DNA from: Massilia sp. Root133
GTDB lineage: Bacteria > Pseudomonadota > Gammaproteobacteria > Burkholderiales > Burkholderiaceae_D
NCBI RefSeq assembly: GCF_001426525.1
Contig: NZ_LMEW01000014.1
Coordinates: forward strand, 17,384 to 81,383
Direction: 5' to 3'
DNA: 64,000 nt
A program made the translations under genes and the position numbers. The notes under the pieces are model-generated. The model was not told the DNA's origin. It saw only the letters and a program-made list of their open reading frames with translations, and did not search any database. Shown here piece by piece: positions 46,000-54,835 of this stretch (its first letter is position 1; every line of letters starts with the position of its first letter).

Positions 46000-47910
46000 A
46001 TGAAGCAGACCTTCCTCTTACTCGCACTCGCCGCCTGCGTGCCGGCGCACGCGGCCGACCTCGGCCTCGCCCGTATCTTTTCCGACCACGCCGTGCTGCA
46101 GCGCGACCAGCCCATTGCCGTGTGGGGCACGGCGGGCGCGGGCGGCAAGGTCACGGTGACCCTGGGCGGCCGGACGGCGAGCGCCAGCGCCGACGCGCAG
46201 GGCAAGTGGAAGGTGCAGCTGCCGCCGCAACCGGCGGGCGGGCCGTACGCGCTGACCGTGGCCTCGGACGGGCGGGAAGTCAGCCGCGCCGACATCCTGC
46301 TCGGCGACGTCTACCTGTGCTCGGGCCAGTCGAACATGGAATTCCTCCAGCGCGCGTCGACGAACGCCATCGGCGCCACCTATACCGCGCAGAACGACCG
46401 CATCCGCTACCTGAACGTCCCGCGCAACAGCGCGCTGGCGCCGCAGGACGACCTCCTCGCGCCGGCCGCATGGACGCCGATGAACGCGGACACCATCGGC
46501 GACGCCTCCGCCGTCTGCTACTACATGGCCCGTTCGCTGCAGGCGGACTACAAGGTGCCGGTCGGCTTCATCCAGGCCAGCTGGGGCGGCACGACGATCC
46601 AGGGCTGGATCGGGGCGGAGTCGCTGCGCACCTTCGGCGACTACAAGACCGGTATCGACCTCGTGGCGCAATACGGCACGGATCCCGCGGCCGCGCAGCG
46701 CGCCCAGGATGCGCGCACGGAAGCCTGGTGGCGCGCGCACGACCCGGCGACGGCCGCGCAGCGCGCCTTTGTCGCGCCGGACTTCGACGACAGCGCCTGG
46801 GAGAGCGCGACGCCGGCGGGCTCCGGTGTCGACGGCGTGACGTGGTACCGCACGACCGTCACGCTGACGGATGCGCAGGCGCGGGCGGCGAACGCGCTGC
46901 ACCTGGGCCCCGTCGACACGTACGACACCACCTGGGTCAACGGCCAGCGCGTGGGCGGCGCCGGGCTGGCCTGGCTGGGGCGCGACTATACGGTGCCCGC
47001 GGGCGTGTTCAAGCCGGGCCGCAACGTGATCGTCCTGCGCGTCCTGGGCAGCGGCGGCATGACGGGCGCGCCGGCCAACCGCACCATCGGTTTGAGCGAC
47101 GGCCAGACGATCCCGCTGCCGGCCGCGTGGAAGGTCCGGCGCGGCAGCGCGCTGAAGGGGCTCGCCGTGCCGCCGGCGCCATGGGACATGCTGACGAGCT
47201 ACACGACGCTGTACAACGGCATGATCGCGCCGCTGGTCGGCTACAAATTCAAGCTGGCGGCGTGGTACCAGGGCGAGGCGAATGCCGACGCGGCGGACGA
47301 ATACCGCAGCCTGCTGCCCATGCTGATGCGCGACTGGCGCCAGCGCTTCGGCCAGCCCGCGCTGCCCTTCCTCGTCGTGCAACTGACGTCGTACGGCGCG
47401 ACGCCGACGGCGCCGGGCGATTCCACATGGGCCGAGCTGCGCGCGGCGCAGGCCGACACCGTCGCGCACGACCCGCACGCGGGGCTGGCCGTCACGCTCG
47501 ACGTGGGCGACCGCTTCGACATCCACCCGACCCAGAAGACGGTTGTCGGCGAGCGTCTCGCGCGCGCGGCGCGCGCCGTCGCGTACGGCGCGAAGACGGC
47601 GCCCGGCAGCCCCACGGCCGTCGCGGCGGCGCGCGAGGGCAAGGACATCGTCGTGACGTTCCGGGACACGGGCGGCGGCCTCAAGACGTATTCGGCCGAC
47701 CGCGCGATCGGTTTCGAGGTGTGCGCGGGCAAGGCGTGCCGCTATGCCGACGCGCGCGTGGCCGGCGACCGGATCGTGCTGCCCGGTGCGGGCAGGGCCG
47801 GCACGCAGGGCGTCACGCACGTGCGCTACGCGTGGGCCGACGCGCCGTTCGTGAACCTGTTCGGCGGCGACGGCCTGCCGGCCGCGCCGTTCCGGCTCGA
47901 AGTTCGCTGA
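46000..47910 (+). CDS. Secreted SGNH acetylesterase, CE20/sialate-O-acetylesterase-like
   Basis: 636 residues with signal peptide MKQTFLLLALAACVPAHA. An N-terminal beta domain (FSDHAVLQRDQPIAVWG, about 20-100) precedes an SGNH hydrolase split by an inserted galactose-binding-like domain (about 245-375). The catalytic Ser111 is in YLCSGQSNMEF, the oxyanion Gly and Asn blocks are SWGGTTIQGW and WYQGEAN, and the Asp-His pair is Asp507/His509 in DIHP. This split layout matches CE20 xyloglucan acetylesterases described in Xanthomonas and the sialate O-acetylesterase family. Beside two GH74 genes, deacetylation of xyloglucan oligosaccharides is the likeliest role. It is convergent with the LytTR regulator. 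Confidence 0.87.
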   Translation: MKQTFLLLALAACVPAHAADLGLARIFSDHAVLQRDQPIAVWGTAGAGGKVTVTLGGRTASASADAQGKWKVQLPPQPAGGPYALTVASDGREVSRADILLGDVYLCSGQSNMEFLQRASTNAIGATYTAQNDRIRYLNVPRNSALAPQDDLLAPAAWTPMNADTIGDASAVCYYMARSLQADYKVPVGFIQASWGGTTIQGWIGAESLRTFGDYKTGIDLVAQYGTDPAAAQRAQDARTEAWWRAHDPATAAQRAFVAPDFDDSAWESATPAGSGVDGVTWYRTTVTLTDAQARAANALHLGPVDTYDTTWVNGQRVGGAGLAWLGRDYTVPAGVFKPGRNVIVLRVLGSGGMTGAPANRTIGLSDGQTIPLPAAWKVRRGSALKGLAVPPAPWDMLTSYTTLYNGMIAPLVGYKFKLAAWYQGEANADAADEYRSLLPMLMRDWRQRFGQPALPFLVVQLTSYGATPTAPGDSTWAELRAAQADTVAHDPHAGLAVTLDVGDRFDIHPTQKTVVGERLARAARAVAYGAKTAPGSPTAVAAAREGKDIVVTFRDTGGGLKTYSADRAIGFEVCAGKACRYADARVAGDRIVLPGAGRAGTQGVTHVRYAWADAPFVNLFGGDGLPAAPFRLEVR

Positions 47911-47923
47911 CCTTCAGCGCTGA

Positions 47924-48730
47924 TCACATCTGCTTGAACAGGTGCGCGAACAACGGGCTGACGCGGAGCTTGTCGGTCCGGTTGCGCAGGTGCAGCGTCA
48001 GCTTGCCGGCGTCGTCGCGGCTGGCGCTCGTCACGTGCCGCATGTTGACGATGGCGCCGCGGCTGATCTGGCGGAACTGGTCCGGATCGAGCTGGGGCAG
48101 CAGGTCCTTCAGGCTCAGGCGGATCAGCGCGTCGCCGTCGCTGCTGGCCACGTTCACGTACTTGTCGAGCGCCTGGAAGTACAGCACCTCCTGCACGGGA
48201 ATCATGCGGATGATGTTGCCGACGGCCGCGCGGATCACCGTCAGGCGCTCGGCCGGCGCCGCGGCGGCCGGGAGCAGCGCGCGCATCTGCTCGACGAGTT
48301 GCGCGAGGCCGTCATCGGCCGGCGCGTCCCGCAGCGTGAGCGCCTGCAAACGCTCGACGGTGCGCGCCAGGCGCGTGTCGCTCACCGGCTTCATCACGTA
48401 ATCGACGGCGGCCTGCTCGAACGCCTGCACCGCGTAATCGTCGTACGCCGTCACGAACACGATGTGCGGGAACGGACGCGCACCCTCCCAGCGCTCGGCC
48501 AGTTCCTGCGCCGCTTCCAGGCCTGTCTGGCCCGGCATCTTGATGTCCAAAAACAGGACGTCCGGCTGCAGTTCCAGCGTCTGCTGCACGGCGGCGACGC
48601 CGTTCGGCGCGGTGCCGGCGATCTCGAGTTCGGGCCACAGGCGCCGCAGCGTCGCGGCAAGCGTGGCGGCGAGGATCGGTTCGTCCTCGGCGATCAGGGC
48701 GCGGACGGTCGCGGGTGTGGTCATGCTCAT
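47924..48730 (-). CDS. LytTR-family response regulator
   Basis: 268 residues from ATG 48730 (a second ATG is at 48724). The receiver domain has LIAEDEP, the Asp in LFLDIKMPGQTG, VTAYDDYAVQAFEQAAVDYVMKPV. After a linker, the LytTR DNA-binding domain (about 165-265) shows IRMIPVQEVLYFQALDKYVNV, LKDLLPQLDPDQFRQISRGAIVNM and LRVSPLFAHLF. The start overlaps the stop of its sensor kinase (ATGA). Such pairs (LytS/LytR, YehU/YehT-like) often control envelope, exopolysaccharide or peptide uptake genes; targets here are unknown. Confidence 0.92.
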   Translation of the reverse strand: MSMTTPATVRALIAEDEPILAATLAATLRRLWPELEIAGTAPNGVAAVQQTLELQPDVLFLDIKMPGQTGLEAAQELAERWEGARPFPHIVFVTAYDDYAVQAFEQAAVDYVMKPVSDTRLARTVERLQALTLRDAPADDGLAQLVEQMRALLPAAAAPAERLTVIRAAVGNIIRMIPVQEVLYFQALDKYVNVASSDGDALIRLSLKDLLPQLDPDQFRQISRGAIVNMRHVTSASRDDAGKLTLHLRNRTDKLRVSPLFAHLFKQM

Positions 48731-49839
48731 GCGGTCTCCAGGGGAAGCGTCAATCGGGCCAGCACGCCGTGCGGCTGGGCGGGAATGAGGGTCAGGGCGG
48801 CGCGCGCGCCGTACAGCACCTGCAGGCGTTCGCGGGTCGTCGTCACGCCGACGCCGGTGCCCTTGGCCGCGGTCTGCGTGTCGTCCAGGCCGAGGCCCGT
48901 GTCGCAGACGCAGATCTCGAGCAGGCCGGCGCGCGCGCTCGCCTCCACGGTCACGGTGCCGCCTTCGATCTTCGGCTCGAGGCCGTGGATGATGGCGTTT
49001 TCCACGAGCGGCTGCAGCAGCATCGCCGGCAGCCGCGCATTCCGCAGTTCGGCGGGCAGGATGCAGCGGTACGCGAGGCGCGCACCCATGCGCACGGCCA
49101 TCAGGCCGAGATAGGCTTCGGCCGCCTCGAATTCCTGGGCCAGCGTCGTCGTCTCGGCGCGGGTGGCGGACAAGGTGGCGCGCAGGTACTGGATCAGGTG
49201 ATCCAGCATCTGGCTCGCCTGTTGCGGATCGATGGCGATCAGGCCCTGCAGGTTCGCCAGCGTATTGAACAGCATGTGCGGCTCGATCTGGGCCTGCAGC
49301 AGCCGCAGTTGCGCCTGCAGGGCCTGGCGTTCGATGGTCTCGGCGCGCGCCTTGGCCTCGGTGCGTTCCAGCTTGATGCGCTCGACCCGTTCGCGGTTCA
49401 GGATCAACAGGGCCATCGCGCAGATGGCGAGGAATGTGAGGCCGACCATGCCTTTCTCGCCGTGGTCGTTGGGGTAGTCGGCGAAGTTCGGCAGCGGCCG
49501 GCCCAGCATCAGGCTCCCCAGCGAGATGCCGGAAAGATGCGCGACGGGCGCCATCATGACGAGCGCCACGACGCACGGCACCAGCCAGCGCCGGCGCCGC
49601 GCGGGATCGTCGAGCAGGGTGAAGCGCAGGCCGTCGAGGACGACCAGCCCCACCAGGCCGACGCAGAGCGAGTACACCATCTGGTCGTACAGCTCGAACG
49701 TCCTGCCGTTGACGAGCGTGATCAGGACGGCGATCAGCACGCAGACGATGACGGTCAGGCCGACGTCGTCGGCGATACGGCGCAGGAGCGGCCGGTGCGT
49801 GCCCGGCGCCGGCGGGAAGAAGCGGGTGAAAGTATTCAT
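48727..49839 (-). CDS. LytS/YehU-type sensor histidine kinase
   Basis: 370 residues. Four transmembrane helices occupy about 25-160, without a large periplasmic domain. After the last helix comes a coiled coil (LILNRERVERIKLERTEAKARAETIERQALQAQ, not all conserved), then the His_kinase box with phospho-acceptor in QIEPHMLFNTLANLQ. The HATPase_c domain has LQPLVENAIIHGLEP, DTGLGLD and GTGVGVTTTRERL. It is the partner of the overlapping LytTR regulator. The ATG at 49839 is only 115 bp from the divergent RNase Z gene. Confidence 0.92.
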   Translation of the reverse strand: MNTFTRFFPPAPGTHRPLLRRIADDVGLTVIVCVLIAVLITLVNGRTFELYDQMVYSLCVGLVGLVVLDGLRFTLLDDPARRRRWLVPCVVALVMMAPVAHLSGISLGSLMLGRPLPNFADYPNDHGEKGMVGLTFLAICAMALLILNRERVERIKLERTEAKARAETIERQALQAQLRLLQAQIEPHMLFNTLANLQGLIAIDPQQASQMLDHLIQYLRATLSATRAETTTLAQEFEAAEAYLGLMAVRMGARLAYRCILPAELRNARLPAMLLQPLVENAIIHGLEPKIEGGTVTVEASARAGLLEICVCDTGLGLDDTQTAAKGTGVGVTTTRERLQVLYGARAALTLIPAQPHGVLARLTLPLETA

Positions 49840-49953
49840 GCCGGAATTGTGCCGCCGGGGGCGGGCGGCGGCAACCCGGCTGCGACGAAACCGCCTTGGG
49901 GCCGACCGAAACGGGGCATAATCGGACCGAAACCACTGATTGGCCCATCCAGC

Positions 49954-50919
49954 ATGGAATTCCAGTTTCTCGGCACCTCGTCCGGCACCCCGAGCAAGAC
50001 CCGCAACGTGAGCGGCCTGGCCCTCCGGGGGCCGGGCGGAGGCTGGTCGCTCGTCGACTGCGGCGAAGGCACGCAGCACCGCATCCTGGATACGCCCCTG
50101 TCGCTGCACGACCTGCGCGCCATCTTCATCACCCACCTGCACGGCGACCACTGCTACGGCTTGCCCGGCCTGCTGGCCAGCGCCGGCATGCTGAACCGCA
50201 CGGCCCCGCTGGCCCTCGTCGGCCCGCCGCTGCTCCGCACCTTCATCGACGGCGTGATGGCGACGAGCGAACTGGGTCTGCCGTATCCGCTCGACTACAT
50301 CGCCGTCGACAGTCTCGCCGGCACGCCCGTCCTGCCCGACCTGGCCGTGGACGCCATCGCGCTGTCGCACCGGATACCGTCCTGGGCGTACCGCTTCACG
50401 GAGCGCACGGTGGAGCGCAAGCTGGATGCGGCCCGCCTGCGCGCGGCCGGCATCGCACCAGGCCCCGTCTGGGGCGCACTGCAGCAGGGCCTCGATGCCG
50501 TGCTGGACGACGGCCGCGTGCTGCATGCGGCCGACTGGCTGCTGGCGCCGCGCAAGGCGCGCACGGTCATCGTGGGCGGCGACAACGACGACCCGTCGCT
50601 GCTGCTGGAGGCGGCGCGCACGGCCGAGGTGCTGATCCACGAGGCGACCTACACGGAAGAGGTGCTATTGAAAGTGGGGCCGGGGCCGATGCACAGCTCC
50701 GCGCTGCGGGTGGCGCGGATGGCGCAGGCGGCCCGGTTGCCGAACCTCGTGCTGACCCATTTCAGTCCCCGCTACCAGGACGGCGCAGGGCCGTTGTCGA
50801 TGGGCGCGCTGGAGGCGGAGGCGCGCGGGGTGTACGCGGGCAGCCTGTTCCTCGCGCGCGACTTCGACCGGTACGTGCTGGGCCGCGACGGCACGCTGGC
50901 CGCAAAATATTTTTTGTAA
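49954..50919 (+). CDS. rnz: Ribonuclease Z (ElaC-type metallo-beta-lactamase fold)
   Basis: 321 residues starting MEFQFLGTSSGTPSKTRNVSG, the standard N-terminus of RNase Z. Metal-binding motif FITHLHGDHCYGLPGLLAS supplies HxHxDH. VDCGEGTQ, ALSHRIPSWAYRF, IVGGDN (Asp ligand), LIHEATY and LVLTHFSPRY complete the zinc site and tRNA-processing enzyme signatures. It cleaves tRNA precursors at the 3' end, leaving the discriminator base. It is a single gene divergent from the LytS kinase. An AT-rich inverted-repeat region follows its stop. Confidence 0.93.
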   Translation: MEFQFLGTSSGTPSKTRNVSGLALRGPGGGWSLVDCGEGTQHRILDTPLSLHDLRAIFITHLHGDHCYGLPGLLASAGMLNRTAPLALVGPPLLRTFIDGVMATSELGLPYPLDYIAVDSLAGTPVLPDLAVDAIALSHRIPSWAYRFTERTVERKLDAARLRAAGIAPGPVWGALQQGLDAVLDDGRVLHAADWLLAPRKARTVIVGGDNDDPSLLLEAARTAEVLIHEATYTEEVLLKVGPGPMHSSALRVARMAQAARLPNLVLTHFSPRYQDGAGPLSMGALEAEARGVYAGSLFLARDFDRYVLGRDGTLAAKYFL

Positions 50920-50932
50920 CACGCAAAAAAAA

Positions 50933-51051
50933 CTGCGATATCTTTTTTGGTTTTCGAATCGATTCCATTCCAAAAAAAGTTATCGCGGATTCCCTCATCG
51001 ATCATCATATTTTTTATTTGCGACCTTAAATCCGTTTTTTTGGAATCGCAG
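50933..51051. repeat. AT-rich nested inverted repeats between rnz and the GH43 gene
   Basis: CTGCGATATCTTTTTTGG (50933-50950) pairs imperfectly with CCAAAAAAAGTTATCGCGG (50970-50988) around a 19-base loop. A third related piece, TTTTTTTGGAATCGCAG (51035-51051), contains ATCGCAG, the complement of CTGCGAT, so an alternative longer hairpin is possible. The AT content contrasts with the GC-rich surroundings. It may end the rnz transcript or act in the GH43 leader. Confidence 0.45.
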
Positions 51052-51182
51052 CTGTTTCTCTGCTGAAATCTGTAAATTATCCGGTCGAATCAGTGACTTA
51101 GATACGCTGCCGGCCCTGTTGCAAAGCATTTGAAAATGCCGCATTCTCCGTCCGCAACCATAATTATTAGACGGAGACTACA

Positions 51183-53525
51183 GTGAACAAACCCTTGTCC
51201 CTGGCGGGATTGGGCGCGCTATTCGCGTCCTGCTTCATCGCCGCCAATGCATTTGCCCAGGCGGGCGCCACGCTCCCCACGTTCCAGAACGCGTCCGTGC
51301 ACGACCCGTCGGTGCTCAAGGCCGGCGACACGTTCTACGTGTTCGGCTCGCACCTCGCGTCGGCCAAGTCGAAGGACCTCATGAAGTGGACGCAGATGAC
51401 GGACGGCGTCAGCGCCACCAATCCGCTGTTCCTGAACGGCTCGAAGAATGTCTACACGGAGCTGGCCGAGACCTTCGCATGGGCGAACACGACGACCCTG
51501 TGGGCGCCGGACGTGCGCCAGCTCGCGGACGGCAAGTACTACATGTACTACGACGCCTGCCAGGGCGACGCGCCCCGGTCCGCGCTGGGCATCGCCGTCG
51601 CGAACAGTCCGGAAGGCCCGTACGTCAACAAGGGCGTGATCCTGAAGTCGGGCATGTGGGGCCAGGCGAGCTACGACGGCACGGTCTACGACGCGCTGAA
51701 GCACCCGAACACCGTCGACCCGAACGTCTTCTTCGACAACGCGGGCAAGCTGTGGATGGTCTACGGCTCGTACTCGGGCGGCATCTTCATCATGCAGATG
51801 AACCCCGCCACCGGCTTCCCGTATCCGAACCAGGGCTACGGCAAGCGCCTCACGGGCGGCAACCACTCGCGCATCGAAGGCGCGTACATCATGTACAGCC
51901 CGGCCACGTCGTACTACTACCTGTTCACGTCGTTCGGCGGCCTCGATGCCAACGGCGGCTACAACATGCGCGTCGCGCGCTCGACCAATCCGGACGGTCC
52001 GTACTACGACGCCCAGGGCAATGCGATGGCGAACGTGAAGTCGGATCCGAGCAAGCCGCTGTTCGACGACGCGTCGATCGCGCCCTACGGCGTCAAGATG
52101 ATGGGTAACTTCCTGTTCGAGCGCAAGCTGGGCGAGGCGGGTACCGGCATCGGCACGGGCTATGTCTCGGCAGGCCACAACTCGGCCTGGTACGACCCGG
52201 CGACCGGCAAGCACTTCCTGATCTTCCACACGCGCTTCCCGGAACGCGGCGAGCAGCACGAGGTGCGCGTGCACCAGATGTTCATGAACGCGGACGGCTG
52301 GCCCGTCGTGGCGCCGTACCGCTACGCGAACGAGACGGCGGCGACCGTGCGTCCGGAATTCGTGTTCGGCGATTACCTGTACGTCAACCACGGCAAGGAC
52401 ATCACGGCGACCATCAAGAAGTCGCAGCTGATCACGCTGAACGCCAACGGCAGCATCACCGGCGCAGTGACCGGCACGTGGCGCAGGATGGGTACCAACC
52501 AGGTCGAGATCAACCTGCCGGGCGCGTCGACGTACAAGGGCGTGCTGCTGACGCAGTGGGACGAGACGTCGAAGTCGTACGTGACGACGTTCACTGCGTC
52601 GTCGCGCGAAGGCGTCGCCATCTTCGGCAGCCGCCTGATCCCGCGCACCGACATGCAGGTCGCGACCGCCATCTACAATGAGCTGAGCCTCGGCGCCACG
52701 ACGGCCGTCACGGGTAACCTCGCGTTGCCGACGAGCGCGGCCCGCAATGCCGTCATCAGCTGGACGTCGTCGAACCCGGCGGTGGTCAGCAACACGGGCG
52801 TCGTGACGACGCCGGCCAGCGGGGCCGTGAACGTCACGCTGACCGCGCGCATCACGAAGGGCACGGCCACCCTGGCGAAGACGTTCACCGTCACCGTGCG
52901 CAAGCTGGGCGGTCTCGTCGCGTACTACGCCTTCGACGGCAATCTCGCGGATTCGAACGGCGCCTTCGCGGCCGGCTCGGTCAGCGGCGGCAAGATCGAC
53001 ACGGCGGGCGGCAGCCTGACGTACGGCGCCGGCATGCGCGGCAACGCGGCCGTGTTCGACGGCGCGACCGGCGTGCGCCTGCCGAACGGCCTGATCTCGT
53101 CGAACACGTACACCGTCGCGATGTGGCTGAAACCCGCGCAACTGACGGCGTTCACGACGACGTTCTTCGGCGCGCGCACGACGGATTCGTGGGTCAGCTT
53201 CCTGCCGATGGGGCATGGCGGCGTGGGCGGCGCGTCGATGCTGTGGTCGGGCGCCGCCTGGTACGACGCGGGACTGGGCATGAACATCCCCGTGAACCAG
53301 TGGTCGCACGTGGCGTTCACCGTCAACAACGGCGCTGTCAACGTGTACGTGAACGGCGTCAAGCGCTTCTCCGGCACGAACTTCCCGAACGTGTTCACGA
53401 CGACGACCGGCACCTTCGCGCTGGGCGTGAATTACTGGGACACGCCGTACAAGGGCGCGATCGACGAACTGCGCATCTATAACGCGGCCCTGAGCGATGC
53501 CGAAGTCGCCGGAATCGCACACTGA
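51183..53525 (+). CDS. Secreted modular GH43 enzyme (endo-arabinanase-like) with Ig-like and LamG domains
   Basis: 780 residues from GTG 51183, with CGGAG nine bases upstream. A signal peptide (about 1-26) precedes a five-bladed GH43 propeller (about 33-380). The general base is Asp41 in VHDPSVL, the modulator Asp179 in VDPNVFFD and the acid Glu232 in RIEGAYIMYS. The next domain (about 385-490, ITGAVTGTWRRMGTNQVEINL) matches the C-terminal domain of AbnB-type arabinanases. It is followed by a bacterial Ig-like segment (ISWTSSNPAVVSNTGVVTTP) and a LamG/concanavalin-like domain (about 580-775, LVAYYAFDGNLADSNG). Arabinan or arabinoxylan is the likely substrate, with the last domain for binding. 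A PEP-CTERM gene follows closely. Confidence 0.9.
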   Translation: MNKPLSLAGLGALFASCFIAANAFAQAGATLPTFQNASVHDPSVLKAGDTFYVFGSHLASAKSKDLMKWTQMTDGVSATNPLFLNGSKNVYTELAETFAWANTTTLWAPDVRQLADGKYYMYYDACQGDAPRSALGIAVANSPEGPYVNKGVILKSGMWGQASYDGTVYDALKHPNTVDPNVFFDNAGKLWMVYGSYSGGIFIMQMNPATGFPYPNQGYGKRLTGGNHSRIEGAYIMYSPATSYYYLFTSFGGLDANGGYNMRVARSTNPDGPYYDAQGNAMANVKSDPSKPLFDDASIAPYGVKMMGNFLFERKLGEAGTGIGTGYVSAGHNSAWYDPATGKHFLIFHTRFPERGEQHEVRVHQMFMNADGWPVVAPYRYANETAATVRPEFVFGDYLYVNHGKDITATIKKSQLITLNANGSITGAVTGTWRRMGTNQVEINLPGASTYKGVLLTQWDETSKSYVTTFTASSREGVAIFGSRLIPRTDMQVATAIYNELSLGATTAVTGNLALPTSAARNAVISWTSSNPAVVSNTGVVTTPASGAVNVTLTARITKGTATLAKTFTVTVRKLGGLVAYYAFDGNLADSNGAFAAGSVSGGKIDTAGGSLTYGAGMRGNAAVFDGATGVRLPNGLISSNTYTVAMWLKPAQLTAFTTTFFGARTTDSWVSFLPMGHGGVGGASMLWSGAAWYDAGLGMNIPVNQWSHVAFTVNNGAVNVYVNGVKRFSGTNFPNVFTTTTGTFALGVNYWDTPYKGAIDELRIYNAALSDAEVAGIAH

Positions 53526-53536
53526 AAGGGATGGAC

Positions 53537-54091
53537 ATGAAGAAGACGATCATCGGCCTGCTGGCCATGGCGACTTGCGCGCTGGCGCATGCGACGGTCA
53601 TCCATTTCGACGACCTGTCGGGAGACGAGTCGCTGCCCATCGACGCCGGCTACGCGGGCTTCAACTGGGACAACATGGGGACCGTCAGCGCCGCCGCGTA
53701 TCCGGGCAGCGGCTTCGAGGCGGGCGCCGTGTCGCAGTCGAACGTCGCCTATAACTGGTACGGCAACCCTGCGACGATCACGAAGGCGGACGGCAACGCG
53801 TGGGAGTACACGGGCGCGTGGTTCACGTCGGCGTGGGTCGACCAGGAGATCTCGTTCGAAGGCTGGCGCAACGGCCAGCTGCTGTTCGCGTCAAGCGCGT
53901 TCACGCTGGACACGACGGCGCCGCGCTGGATCCAGCTCGACTGGGCCGGCATCGATACGCTCGTCGTTTACAACAGCAGCCCGACGGCGTGGGCGATGGA
54001 CGAGTTCACGGTGCCGGAACCGGGGTCGCTGGCCTTGATGGGCGTGTCGCTGGCCGGGTTGATGACGGCGCGGCGCCGGCGCAAAGCCTGA
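53537..54091 (+). CDS. PEP-CTERM sorting domain protein 2
   Basis: 184 residues from ATG 53537 (ATG 53531 is two codons earlier, but GGGATGG then lies too close to serve as ribosome site). The signal peptide is MKKTIIGLLAMATCALAHA. A beta-sandwich-like secreted domain (VIHFDDLSGDESLPI..., ending WAMDEFTVPEPG) resembles carbohydrate-binding-like PEP-CTERM proteins. The tail VPEPGSLALMGVSLAGLMTARRRRKA is a clear exosortase signal. It follows the GH43 gene by 11 bp and is probably co-transcribed. It is convergent with the siderophore reductase gene. Function unknown. Confidence 0.86.
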   Translation: MKKTIIGLLAMATCALAHATVIHFDDLSGDESLPIDAGYAGFNWDNMGTVSAAAYPGSGFEAGAVSQSNVAYNWYGNPATITKADGNAWEYTGAWFTSAWVDQEISFEGWRNGQLLFASSAFTLDTTAPRWIQLDWAGIDTLVVYNSSPTAWAMDEFTVPEPGSLALMGVSLAGLMTARRRRKA

Positions 54092-54096
54092 CATCG

Positions 54097-54822
54097 TTAT
54101 TCGAGGTTCTCGTGGTGCTCGGCGACGCCCTGTTTCCAGTACGCCGACACCCGCGTCGCCTCGCGCGGCACGCCCTGTTGGTTCAGCACCTGGCGCACCC
54201 GCGCCATCAATGACGCTTCGCCGCCGCCCCACGCGAATCCGCGGCCGGGCGGCAGCGCGAGCGCCTGCAGATCGGCGACGAGCGCCTCCGGCGTATCGAA
54301 CCAGCGCAGGTCCACGTCGGCCGCACCGGCGAACACGCGCCGGTCGGCCGGCGCCGCGTGCACGAGCACGATCGCCCGGCTCCCGCCCGGCAGTTCTTCC
54401 AGCCGCCGCGCGATGGCGGGCAGGGCGGTCGCGTCGCCCGTCAACAGGTGCCAGTCGAGTTTCAACGGCACGATCATCGAACCTTTCGGCCCGCCGAGGA
54501 GGGCGCGCTGCCCCACCACCGCGTTGCGTGCCCAGTCGGACGCCTTGCCGTCGCCGTGCAGCGCGAACTCGATCGTGAGTTCCAGGGCTTCGCGGCTGAA
54601 GCGCCGTGGGGTATAGTCGCGCCTCACCTGCTCTCCCTCCGCGTCCGGGAACATGAACTTGACGTGGTCGTCGAACGACAAGGACGTGAAATCGGCCAGC
54701 GCGTCGCCCGTGAAGGTGATGGCGGCGAAGCCGTCGCCCAGGCGTTCGATGCGCGCCACGGTAAGGTCGCGCAGCTTGAGTTCGTGGCGTACGCGGCGTA
54801 CGAAGTGATCCGCAGTCTGCAT
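54097..54822 (-). CDS. Siderophore-interacting protein (ViuB-type ferric reductase)
   Basis: 241 residues of the SIP/ViuB family. The N-terminal FAD-binding barrel has VKFMFPD, the RRDYTPRRF motif (R-x-Y-T/S-x-R binding flavin) and LTIEFALHGDGKASDWA. The C-terminal NAD(P)H-binding half has GDATALPAIARRLEEL and FAWGGGEASLMARVRQVL, ending in SAYWKQGVAEHHE. Such cytoplasmic flavoproteins release iron from imported ferric siderophores. It diverges from a MarR regulator whose likely operator overlaps its promoter. No siderophore receptor is nearby. Confidence 0.92.
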   Translation of the reverse strand: MQTADHFVRRVRHELKLRDLTVARIERLGDGFAAITFTGDALADFTSLSFDDHVKFMFPDAEGEQVRRDYTPRRFSREALELTIEFALHGDGKASDWARNAVVGQRALLGGPKGSMIVPLKLDWHLLTGDATALPAIARRLEELPGGSRAIVLVHAAPADRRVFAGAADVDLRWFDTPEALVADLQALALPPGRGFAWGGGEASLMARVRQVLNQQGVPREATRVSAYWKQGVAEHHENLE

Positions 54823-54835
54823 CGTTGCTCCAATT

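Noticed and set aside
51060..51182. TTGACW-N18-TARACT promoter upstream of the GH43 gene
   Set aside because: TTGAAA and TATTAGAC are present but separated by 33 bases, so the shared architecture is not preserved.
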